Assembly (NCBI GenBank): GCA_035499415.1
Contig: DATJYV010000237.1
Coordinates: forward strand, 1 to 24,235
Direction: 5' to 3'
Length of the DNA stretch: 24,235 nt
Origin: DATJYV01 sp035499415
GTDB taxonomy: Bacteria > Bacteroidota > Ignavibacteria > UBA10030
Below are positions 16,212 to 23,318 of the stretch, piece after piece. Under the pieces are notes generated by a model. The model searched no databases and was not told the DNA's origin. It worked only from the letters and a program-made list of their open reading frames with translations. The position numbers were made by a program, and so were the translations under genes. The stretch's first letter is position 1. The number at the start of each line of letters is the position of its first letter.

Positions 16212-16216
16212 GGAGG
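16212..16216 (+). promoter_or_regulatory. Strong ribosome-binding site of the lipoprotein gene
   Basis: GGAGG lies 7 nt before ATG 16224. It is one of the best Shine-Dalgarno matches in the window and suggests strong expression. Confidence 0.6.
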
Positions 16217-16223
16217 ATTTCGT

Positions 16224-16682
16224 ATGAACCGTCTGTTCCTGCCGTCGGCGCTTCTCGCCCTGGCGGCCCTTGGCGCCTGCTCGCCGCTCTCACTCCGTCC
16301 GGCGGATTTCTCCTGGCCCATTCAAGTCGTCCTGAACGTCGACTCGAAAGGGATGGCTTCGGAAGACCGCTACAAATTCTCAGTGAACGTGAAAGAGCTC
16401 CTGTTTGAAGAAACACACGACTCCACCGACGTGAAAGGAGTCGAGCTCCGCATGATCCGTGATGCACGCGGGTACTACTTTGTTACCGGCGAGAAATTCA
16501 AGAATGTATACGTTTTTTCGCAGGGCGACGGAGCTCTCCGTCTCGAGACGAAAATCTCCGTGTCGGAAAAGGGATTGAACAATCCCGCCTTCAACCAGCG
16601 CGCGCCGAACATTCAGCTCGTTTCCGAAGGAGAAAAATCGGTGATGCTCACCAGGGACGGCGTTCAACAAGGAGGCAAGTAA
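16224..16682 (+). CDS. Small lipoprotein of unknown function
   Basis: A 152-residue protein with a lipoprotein signal: MNRLFLPSALLALAALGAC, lipobox LGAC with Cys19 as the lipidated residue. The mature part (about 133 residues) is polar and probably beta-rich, with no motif I recognise. It is not obviously truncated. It is expressed from a promoter with a strong Shine-Dalgarno site. Its stop codon overlaps the next start (TAATG), so it is translated together with the coiled-coil membrane protein. A role as an envelope partner of that protein is inferred. Confidence 0.8.
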   Translation: MNRLFLPSALLALAALGACSPLSLRPADFSWPIQVVLNVDSKGMASEDRYKFSVNVKELLFEETHDSTDVKGVELRMIRDARGYYFVTGEKFKNVYVFSQGDGALRLETKISVSEKGLNNPAFNQRAPNIQLVSEGEKSVMLTRDGVQQGGK

Positions 16683-17953
16683 TGAAGACTCTCGTACGAT
16701 GTTCAGTCATACTTCTGTCGGCCCTCGCATCCGTCAGCGGGATCGGATATGCGCAGGAACAATCGGACTACGCGATCGTTCAGGGATATCAGAGCAAGTA
16801 CAAGGAGATCTTGAAGCAAATCAATCAAGTCCAGACGGTCCAGGAGTGCGCCGACGTTCAGACCTCGATCGATGATCTGGAACGGGCTTATGTAGACCAT
16901 CGCGACCTCTTGAATCAGTCGTTGTATCCGGACAAGTTCGACGAACAAATCATGAAGGCCCGCGTTCAGCTCCGTCTGTTCCAGGAGAAGATCGGCGTGA
17001 TCGAGAGCCAGGTGGTAAAGATCGCGCAACTCGAATCGCAGGTCCGCCAGCTCTCCGCCAGCGTGGATTCTCTGTCGACCGCCAACAGCGCCCTCATGGG
17101 GAATGTGAAGAACCTTGAGGAGAACGTGAAGACGACCGGCATGTCCGACAAGAAGCTCATCGACTCGCTGATGGCCATGATTTCCAAACTGCAGAATGGG
17201 TTGCGTGAGCGGGACCAGATGATTTTTTCCCTCGTCGACAGTCTCTTTCTGCAATACGACAAGGACGTGACGATGCTGAAAGATGTTGAGAAGCAGCGCA
17301 TTGTCGGCAAGGTCGAGAAAAACGGGGTGCTCGGACATATCCAGAAATCGCTCGAGGACAATCTCGCCTTTGTGCAATCGACGGATTTAACGGCGCCGGA
17401 CCTGGCGAAAATCATGTCGGAGCAGCAGAGGTTTGCAGGCCAGTGGAAGGGGCTCGGGGGAAAACTGACGCACCTATACAGCGCCGGAAAGCAGCGGACG
17501 AAGGAGATGCAGAACATCGATACGCTCCTGGCACGATGGGACCAGAAAGCGACCTCATCGTTCTGGGTTGCGTTGGGCGCGATGTTCAGACAGAACTCGA
17601 TCGACCTCGGCACGTTCAGCGACGGCAACGGGTTCTACCGGAGCTTCACCGCGCGGCTGGACTCGGAGATCCAAAACCCGGCCAAGGAAGGAAACGACGC
17701 CCGCTACAAGAGATATACGAACTTCGAAGGAAATATCTGGAAGGGAGTGTCGGCTTCTTCGTGGCTGCCCATGCTCGTCTCGCAAGGCAAGCTGACGGAA
17801 GATCAACGGAAGGATATAGAGAAGAAGGTGGATGATTGGAAGGGGACGGTATCGCCCCCGTCGACGACACTCTACATTGCGATCTTTCTCGTGATCGTCG
17901 TTCTCCTCGCCGCGCTCTATGTGAGGATGCGGAAGGGAAAACCGGCCACCTGA
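16682..17953 (+). CDS. Exported coiled-coil protein with C-terminal membrane anchor, unknown function
   Basis: A 423-residue protein. Residues 1-24 are a signal peptide ending near GYAQ. From about 30 to 300 it is helical and rich in Gln, Lys, Glu, Leu and Asp, with heptad-like stretches such as VVKIAQLESQVRQLSASVDSL (about 110-130), typical of coiled coils. A short globular part (about 285-375; FWVALGAMFRQNSIDLG, GNGFYRSF) follows. A single hydrophobic helix at about 395-415, followed by RMRKGK, anchors it in the inner membrane with a cytoplasmic tail, leaving the coiled coil in the periplasm. The family is not recognised. The start overlaps the lipoprotein stop (TAATG). The gene is closed by an intrinsic terminator. 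Confidence 0.8.
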   Translation: MKTLVRCSVILLSALASVSGIGYAQEQSDYAIVQGYQSKYKEILKQINQVQTVQECADVQTSIDDLERAYVDHRDLLNQSLYPDKFDEQIMKARVQLRLFQEKIGVIESQVVKIAQLESQVRQLSASVDSLSTANSALMGNVKNLEENVKTTGMSDKKLIDSLMAMISKLQNGLRERDQMIFSLVDSLFLQYDKDVTMLKDVEKQRIVGKVEKNGVLGHIQKSLEDNLAFVQSTDLTAPDLAKIMSEQQRFAGQWKGLGGKLTHLYSAGKQRTKEMQNIDTLLARWDQKATSSFWVALGAMFRQNSIDLGTFSDGNGFYRSFTARLDSEIQNPAKEGNDARYKRYTNFEGNIWKGVSASSWLPMLVSQGKLTEDQRKDIEKKVDDWKGTVSPPSTTLYIAIFLVIVVLLAALYVRMRKGKPAT

Positions 17954-17965
17954 GCCCGTACTGTA

Positions 17966-18003
17966 GGCGGGCACCGTCTGCTTTCGATGGTGTCCGCCTT
18001 TTT
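17966..18003 (+). terminator. Intrinsic (rho-independent) terminator
   Basis: Arms 17966-17978 and 17986-17998 pair over 13 bp (two G-U pairs) around the 7-nt loop TGCTTTC and are followed by TTTTT at 17999-18003. It lies 12 nt after the stop of the coiled-coil gene and ends that transcription unit. Confidence 0.88.
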
Positions 18004-18048
18004 GTTCTGATGGCTGGCCCCATCCGTCCTCGATGTCGTCCACTTCTC

Positions 18049-18077
18049 TTGACTCTCTTCGCGGTTTCATGTAGCTT
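18049..18077 (+). promoter_or_regulatory. Weak putative promoter for the M1 peptidase gene
   Basis: TTGACT at 18049-18054 is followed after 17 nt by TAGCTT at 18072-18077. The -35 element is good and the -10 element partial. A terminator just upstream makes an independent promoter here necessary. Confidence 0.35.
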
Positions 18078-18091
18078 ATTATGATCTTGTC

Positions 18092-18112
18092 GATTGGAGG
18101 CGGACTCCAATC
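18092..18112 (+). other. 5'-UTR hairpin before the M1 peptidase gene
   Basis: GATTGGAG at 18092-18099 and CTCCAATC at 18105-18112 form a perfect 8-bp stem with a 5-nt loop. It lies 33 nt upstream of the start codon and has no following T-run. It may stabilise the mRNA or be an operator dyad. Confidence 0.4.
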
Positions 18113-18145
18113 CGAGCTGAATTTTAACATTCATGGAGAGGATTC

Positions 18146-20140
18146 ATGAGGAGACAGATTCTTCGACTTGTTGTCACGATTCTCGGCAGTGCAGGATTTT
18201 CAATTCTGCTGGGACAAGACCACCCCGTTTACAGCCCGACTGACGCATTCGACCCGACGTTCATGAGCGAACCGGGGACTGCATACAGGAGCGGCAGCGG
18301 CATGCCCGGCCCCGACTACTGGCAAAACAGGGCCGATTATGTGATCGATGCGGAGTTGAATGATTCCACCGACCTCATCACGGCAAAAGAAGTGATGACG
18401 TACACGAATAACAGCCCCGACGAGCTTTCGTACATCTGGATTCAGGTTGACCAAAACATCTATCGGAAGGATTCGCGCGGTACGCTGACGAGCCCCCTCG
18501 GCCTGAGCAGGTTCGGCACCCGTACGTATACGAACGGCTTTGAATTCAAGTCCGTCCGTCTTATCCAGCACGGCGACGCATCTCCCGCGCGCTACATCAT
18601 CACGGATACCCGGATGCAGGTCTTTCTTCCTTCGCCGATGAAACCGAAGGGGGACAAGGTCAAACTTGAATTCGAGTACAGCTTTACGGTGCCGCAGTAC
18701 GGAACCGACCGCATGGGGCGTCTCAGGACGAAGAACGGAGAGATCTTCGAGATCGCCCAATGGTATCCGCGCGTCGAGGTCTACGACGATGTGGAAGGGT
18801 GGAATACGCTTCCCTATCTGGGCCAGGGAGAATTCTACCTTGATTACGGAGATTTTCAGTTCTCCATCACGGCGCCCGGCGACCATATCGTCGTTGCATC
18901 GGGCGAGCTTGAAAACACGAAGGAAGTCATGACATCCGAACAGCGCAGCCGGTTGGAACGCGCGAAGTCCTCCGACAAGGTCGTAACGCTTCGGAGTGCG
19001 GACGAAATCACGGCGCCGGATAAGGCGCCGGCTGAGCGTGGGACGAAGACCTGGCGCTTCCGGATGAACAATGCCCGCGACGTTGCGTGGGCATCCTCGC
19101 GGGCTTTTGTGTGGGACGCGGAACGTGTCGTTCTGCCGAGCGGCCGGCCGTGTCTTGCGATGGCGGTGTATCCCGTCGAGAGTGCGGGCGATTCGGCCTG
19201 GGGGCGTGCCGCGGAGTACGTCAAAGGAACGATCGAATACAACTCGAAGCAGTGGTTCGAATATCCGTATCCGGTGATGACAACCGTGGCGGGAATTGCC
19301 GGGGGCATGGAGTATCCCGGAATCGTTTTCTGCGGCAGCCGTGCGCGCGCCGCAGGCCTCTGGGGTGTCATCACGCATGAAGTCGGCCATACATGGTTTC
19401 CGATGGTCGTCGGGTCCAACGAACGGAAAAATGCGTGGATGGACGAAGGGTTTAATACGTTCATCAACATCTATTCCACCCAAAATTTCAACAACGGCGA
19501 ATACAAAGCGGAAAGGGATTCTGCCCGCCGTTTCGTTCCCATTCTAATGCGTCCGGACCTTGAGCCAATGCTGACCTATGCAGATGTCATTCCGTCGCGG
19601 GATCTCGGAAGTCTTGCGTACTTCAAGCCCTCCGTCGGCCTCGTCATGTTGCGCGAGTACGTCCTCGGGCACGATCGCTTCGACGAGGCGTTCCGGGAAT
19701 ACATCCGGCGATGGGCATTCAAACATCCGACGCCGAAGGACTTTTTCAGGTCTATGAATGATGCGTCGGGCGAAGACCTGAATTACTTTTGGAAGGGATG
19801 GTTCGTCAAGAGCTGGAAGCTCGACCAGGCGGTCACATCAGTCAAGTACTTGGACAACGACCCGACACGCGGCACGGTGATTACTCTCGAGAACAACGAG
19901 CAGATGGCCATGCCGGTCGTGGTGTTGGTGAAGGAATCGAACGGACACTCCGGGCGTGTTACGCTTCCGGTCGAGGTCTGGCAGCGGAGTGGATCATGGA
20001 CATTCGAATATCCATCGACCAGTCCGGTCGACAGCGTGGTTGTCGACCCCGACAACATGTTGCCCGATGTAAAGCCGGAGAACAATATCTGGACAGCGGG
20101 CTACGAGTTTCCGCGGCCGCCGAGACGATTTGCCCGATGA
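18146..20140 (+). CDS. Secreted M1-family zinc metallopeptidase
   Basis: A 664-residue exported peptidase. The N-terminus is a signal peptide (about 1-23). An N-terminal beta domain (about 60-330) precedes the catalytic part. The zinc site is HEVGH with His411, Glu412 and His415, plus Glu434 in WMDEGFN. GGMEYPG (386-392) is the equivalent of the substrate-anchoring GxMEN loop, with Glu389. Tyr492 in SLAYFKPS is the likely transition-state tyrosine. The C-terminus has the helical KGWF region and a beta-rich tail. Aminopeptidase-like cleavage of peptides in the periplasm or outside is expected. GGAGAGG before ATG 18146 supports the start. The gene appears monocistronic. Confidence 0.95.
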   Translation: MRRQILRLVVTILGSAGFSILLGQDHPVYSPTDAFDPTFMSEPGTAYRSGSGMPGPDYWQNRADYVIDAELNDSTDLITAKEVMTYTNNSPDELSYIWIQVDQNIYRKDSRGTLTSPLGLSRFGTRTYTNGFEFKSVRLIQHGDASPARYIITDTRMQVFLPSPMKPKGDKVKLEFEYSFTVPQYGTDRMGRLRTKNGEIFEIAQWYPRVEVYDDVEGWNTLPYLGQGEFYLDYGDFQFSITAPGDHIVVASGELENTKEVMTSEQRSRLERAKSSDKVVTLRSADEITAPDKAPAERGTKTWRFRMNNARDVAWASSRAFVWDAERVVLPSGRPCLAMAVYPVESAGDSAWGRAAEYVKGTIEYNSKQWFEYPYPVMTTVAGIAGGMEYPGIVFCGSRARAAGLWGVITHEVGHTWFPMVVGSNERKNAWMDEGFNTFINIYSTQNFNNGEYKAERDSARRFVPILMRPDLEPMLTYADVIPSRDLGSLAYFKPSVGLVMLREYVLGHDRFDEAFREYIRRWAFKHPTPKDFFRSMNDASGEDLNYFWKGWFVKSWKLDQAVTSVKYLDNDPTRGTVITLENNEQMAMPVVVLVKESNGHSGRVTLPVEVWQRSGSWTFEYPSTSPVDSVVVDPDNMLPDVKPENNIWTAGYEFPRPPRRFAR

Positions 20141-20332
20141 GGGGAAGGGGCAAGAACGGAAGTCAGGATGGAGGAGTCTGAAGAGGGAAGTCGGGAGACA
20201 GACGGCAGAAGCGAGTAGAGAAGAAGATCAGATCTGAGTTAAGAGTGCTGACGGCTACAGCTAATTGCTGCAAGCTGATCGCTTCCGCTCATCCATCCTT
20301 CAACCACGAACGAGATTACACCTTCGGAGACA

Positions 20333-20716
20333 TCACCCTCCTGACGTCTGACCCCTGCCCCCTTCTTTTTCCGCCTCTCTCACCACCGGGAGTCCCATCG
20401 CCCTCCATTCAATCATTCCGCCGGTCAGATTCAGGACTTTGAAACCAACGGAGTTGAGATAGCCGGTCGCAACGCCGCTCCGGTTTCCCGAGCGACAGAC
20501 GGCGATGATGGTTCGATCCTTGTAGCGATCAAGCTCCGCTGTCCGCGCCTGGAGCTCCTGGACCGGGATGAGGATCGCTCCCTTCAAATGTCCCCCCGGA
20601 CTGTCGAACTCCTGCTTTGTCCGGACGTCGAGAACGACGAGAGACGGATCTTTTTCGATCATCGATGCCGCCTCGGCGGCCGAAACTTCCTGGACGCCTC
20701 TGCTCCCTGAACTCAT
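20333..20716 (-). CDS. Single-domain rhodanese-like sulfurtransferase
   Basis: A 127-residue rhodanese domain that would carry sulfur as a persulfide. LVVLDVRTKQEFDSPGGHLKGAILIP (26-51) is the conserved N-terminal half, and the active-site loop is CRSGNRS with Cys74. The C-terminal NLTGGMIEWRAMGLPV completes the domain. The loop composition resembles small cytoplasmic rhodaneses (GlpE/PspE-like) with no transmembrane or signal segment. Start ATG 20716 has GGGAGAA upstream on the minus strand. It begins 14 nt after the lptG stop and is probably cotranscribed. The C-terminal dozen residues (EKEGGRGQTSGG) look unstructured. The sulfur acceptor is unknown. Confidence 0.93.
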   Translation of the reverse strand: MSSGSRGVQEVSAAEAASMIEKDPSLVVLDVRTKQEFDSPGGHLKGAILIPVQELQARTAELDRYKDRTIIAVCRSGNRSGVATGYLNSVGFKVLNLTGGMIEWRAMGLPVVREAEKEGGRGQTSGG

Positions 20717-20730
20717 GAATTCTCCCGAGT

Positions 20731-21825
20731 CTATTTAGGAACGCGGATGAGGTTGACGATTCCCGCGGCGAGAAATATGATGTTCGCCATCCATGCCGTG
20801 AAGAGCGGATTCAGATCTCCGTTGTATCCAAACACCTGGCTCATCTTCATGAACGCGAGGTAGATGAACGTGACGGCGACGGCAATCCCGAAGCCGATCG
20901 CGGCGCCGGTCCTCGGCCGGCTCGAAGCGAACGGAACGCCGAACAGCACCATGATCACGCTCGCGAACGGAAACGAAAGTTTCGCGTGGAAGTCCACAAG
21001 CCAGCGCGAAACATCCTGCCCTGCAAGCTGCTGGCTGGCGATGAAGTCGCGGAGCTCCTCGTAATCCATCTCCTCCGGCTTTCTCTGCTTCTTCTCGATA
21101 TCGGCCGGATTCAGGGCGAGGTGGCCGACCGGGAGACGGTCGAACGGTTCGAGTTTTTGACTGTCCGCTTCCATCGTCCGCCGCGTTCCGCGCAACAGGA
21201 CCCAGCTCGAATGCGATGTGTCGGCTCCCATCCAAAGCATCTGCATGGCATCGTACCGCTGACGCAGGACGGTCAAATTGGTGTCGGCAAAATCCTCGAT
21301 GCTCACGCGGCTGGCGGTCTTCGTCCCTTCGTCGTAGTAACTCATGGAGACGATCCGCGTCCGTCCTTCCTGAAAGAAAATATTGAACCGATTTGTCGGG
21401 TCGAATGAGCGCTGAAGGTGCGTCCGCTCGATGTACGATTTCTTCCGGTTCGCGGTGGGGACAACCCATCCGTTCAGGTAGAAGGAAAGCCCGCTGATAA
21501 CGAGTGCGATGACGAGAAAGGGGAGGAGAATGCGCTGGAGACTCACCCCGCTCGACTTCATGGCGGGAAGCTCGTTCTGGCTTGAGAGCCGTCCCGTGAC
21601 AAAGAGCGAGGCGAGGAGCACTGCAACGGGCGTCATGAGCTGGATGATCTCGGGAGAAAACGCGATGTAGTATTCGACGATCGTCGATGTCGGCACATGC
21701 GCATCGATGAAGTCGTCGAGCTTCTCCATCATATCGATCACGAGAAAGATGAAGAGGAACGCGATGAGGCCGAAGAAGAATGAAACGATGAACTGTCGTG
21801 AAATATACCGGTCAAGGATGGTCAT
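20731..21825 (-). CDS. lptG: LPS export ABC transporter permease LptG (YjgP/YjgQ family)
   Basis: A 364-residue inner-membrane permease of the LptB2FG complex, which extracts lipopolysaccharide and feeds the periplasmic bridge. Three N-terminal transmembrane helices (about 12-35, 60-78, 98-118), a periplasmic beta-jellyroll-like domain (about 125-265) and three C-terminal helices (about 285-360) give the family layout. DRYISRQFIVSFFFGL, TPVAVLLASLFVTGRLS, ELPAMKSSGVSL and FHAKLSFPFASVIMVLFGVPFA are typical segments. Its start overlaps the end of the lptF gene by 14 nt. The F/G naming rests on order and overall similarity and could be reversed. The ATPase gene lptB is not in the window. Confidence 0.9.
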   Translation of the reverse strand: MTILDRYISRQFIVSFFFGLIAFLFIFLVIDMMEKLDDFIDAHVPTSTIVEYYIAFSPEIIQLMTPVAVLLASLFVTGRLSSQNELPAMKSSGVSLQRILLPFLVIALVISGLSFYLNGWVVPTANRKKSYIERTHLQRSFDPTNRFNIFFQEGRTRIVSMSYYDEGTKTASRVSIEDFADTNLTVLRQRYDAMQMLWMGADTSHSSWVLLRGTRRTMEADSQKLEPFDRLPVGHLALNPADIEKKQRKPEEMDYEELRDFIASQQLAGQDVSRWLVDFHAKLSFPFASVIMVLFGVPFASSRPRTGAAIGFGIAVAVTFIYLAFMKMSQVFGYNGDLNPLFTAWMANIIFLAAGIVNLIRVPK

Positions 21826-23194
21826 GAGCGCCCGTCCCTTCAGCGTTCGACCTCCATGACTTCGGCACGAATCGCGTAAACACCGACCAGTCGATCGTCG
21901 GGCTCTCGCGCGCAGTCCGGTACGTCAGGTATGCCCCCATGATCCCGATGATGATGTTCGCCGTCCACATCCCCACCCACGGCTCGATAAGCCCGCGGTC
22001 GGCGAGCTTCTCGCCTCCGATAAGACAGGCCCAGTAGAGCAGAAAGAATCCGAGACTCAAGCTCGCGCCCACCCCGAACGTGCCCCGCCTCGCGATGATC
22101 CCGAGGGGTGCCCCGACCAGGACGAAGACGATGCACGCGACCGGAATCGAATATTTCTTGTGTATTTCGACAAGATATTTTTTCGCCTCGAGGTCGAAGT
22201 AATGGAGCTGAAGAAATTCGCTCTGGAGCGTGTTTCTCAGCATGGCCGCCGAGCTCGCGACATACGGCGTGAAGTCCTCGCCGCGGGGGATGGTCGGTGT
22301 CATCTTCGACGGATTGCCGACCCCGGCCATCTGGGAGTTGAGAATTGCCTGGATGCGTTCCCGGCTGCGGTCCTGAAGATGCCGGAGACTGTCGACGATG
22401 ATCCGCATGGCGTCGGCGCTCATCTCGCGGTCGCCCCGCGAGAATGCGCTTTCCTGCGAGCGCTGGAAGCTGAATCCTTCGGCGTCCATCGAAATCCGGT
22501 GCCTCGTAAAGCGGATCTTTCGGTATTCCTGAAAGTCGCGCACGGAGAGCTGATGGATTTCTCCGTCTTCCAGGTCCATGATCAATTTCCGGTAGTCGGG
22601 CGAGAAGGATATTCGGCCCCGCTCGGCGGTGATAGTATTGTAAAACAGCGGGTCGGACGAATCGAGGATCGTCACTCCCTCCAGGTCGTTGGAATGCTCA
22701 AACGTCTTCCGGACGAGGATCGTGCGTCCCTGCATGAGCGGTTCGAACAATCCAGGCACGAGCGTCAGCGTCGGTTTCTTGCGCGAGATGTCGATTGTCA
22801 GGACCTTGACCTTGTGGTTCGCATCCGGAAGGACGTCGTTGTCAAACTTGACGAGGAAGAAACAGACGACGCATGACGCGAGCAGGACCGGCATCATCAT
22901 GGAATAGAGGCTCATGCCGCTCGCGCGCATCGCGGTGATCTGATTCGTCGACGCGAGTCCGCCGAACGCCATGAGCGTGGCGATCAGCACCGCCATCGGG
23001 ACTGCAAGCACGACCATCCAGGCGAGACTGACGACAATCAGCTCCGAGATCACGCCTGCGCTCAACCCCTTCCCGACCAGCTGGTCGAGGGACTTCATCA
23101 GGTATTGCAGAAGGAAGATGAACATCAACAGCAGGAACGCGGCGATAAACGGAACGATATGAACGCGGAGGATGTGACGCCAGAGGATCAACAC
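21812..23194 (-). CDS. lptF: LPS export ABC transporter permease LptF (YjgP/YjgQ family)
   Basis: Partner permease of LptG, 460 residues with the start used here. Conserved segments include ILWRHILRVHIVPFIAAF, VPMAVLIATLMAFGGLAS, ITAMRASGMSLYSMM and, near the C-terminus, VEIHKKYSIPVACIVFVLVGAPLGI. It is about 90 residues longer than E. coli LptF because of a helical, charged stretch (roughly residues 255-350) between the periplasmic domain and the last three helices. An ATG at 23320 would add 42 residues and overlap the divergent kinase start. Family members begin just before the RxILRxH helix, so GTG 23194 (or TTG 23191) is preferred. A promoter-like pair would start transcription at about the same base, implying a leaderless or very short leader mRNA. 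Confidence 0.88.
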   Translation of the reverse strand: MLILWRHILRVHIVPFIAAFLLLMFIFLLQYLMKSLDQLVGKGLSAGVISELIVVSLAWMVVLAVPMAVLIATLMAFGGLASTNQITAMRASGMSLYSMMMPVLLASCVVCFFLVKFDNDVLPDANHKVKVLTIDISRKKPTLTLVPGLFEPLMQGRTILVRKTFEHSNDLEGVTILDSSDPLFYNTITAERGRISFSPDYRKLIMDLEDGEIHQLSVRDFQEYRKIRFTRHRISMDAEGFSFQRSQESAFSRGDREMSADAMRIIVDSLRHLQDRSRERIQAILNSQMAGVGNPSKMTPTIPRGEDFTPYVASSAAMLRNTLQSEFLQLHYFDLEAKKYLVEIHKKYSIPVACIVFVLVGAPLGIIARRGTFGVGASLSLGFFLLYWACLIGGEKLADRGLIEPWVGMWTANIIIGIMGAYLTYRTARESPTIDWSVFTRFVPKSWRSNAEGTGAHDHP

Positions 23195-23200
23195 GACGAG

Positions 23201-23229
23201 AATATAAAGAGAATCAAAGGCGATTACAA
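23201..23229 (-). promoter_or_regulatory. Putative promoter of the lptF-lptG-rhodanese unit
   Basis: On the minus strand TTGTAA (23229-23224) and TATATT (23206-23201) are exactly 17 nt apart. The predicted transcript start is near 23194, the GTG proposed as the lptF start. Confidence 0.45.
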
Positions 23230-23265
23230 GGATAGGGGGAACGGCGGCGGCCCAACCGTAAATTC

Positions 23266-23294
23266 TTGGTTTTAAAACAGGGTGTGAGTATATT
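23266..23294 (+). promoter_or_regulatory. Putative promoter of the divergent histidine kinase gene
   Basis: TTGGTT at 23266-23271 and TATATT at 23289-23294 are separated by 17 nt. The transcript start would be near 23301, leaving an 18-nt leader before ATG 23319 without a clear Shine-Dalgarno sequence. Confidence 0.5.
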
Positions 23295-23318
23295 TTATCC
23301 CGGTACGCCACGACGCAC

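Noticed and set aside
18200..19483. Minus-strand open frame (427 codons) opposite the M1 peptidase
   Set aside because: Antisense of the zinc-site coding region of an evident metallopeptidase; no independent support.
20141..20332. Purine-rich gap between the convergent M1 peptidase and rhodanese genes
   Set aside because: It has a G/A-rich tract (about 20139-20235) and an AGCT-rich stretch, but no clear terminator, gene or repeat structure could be supported.
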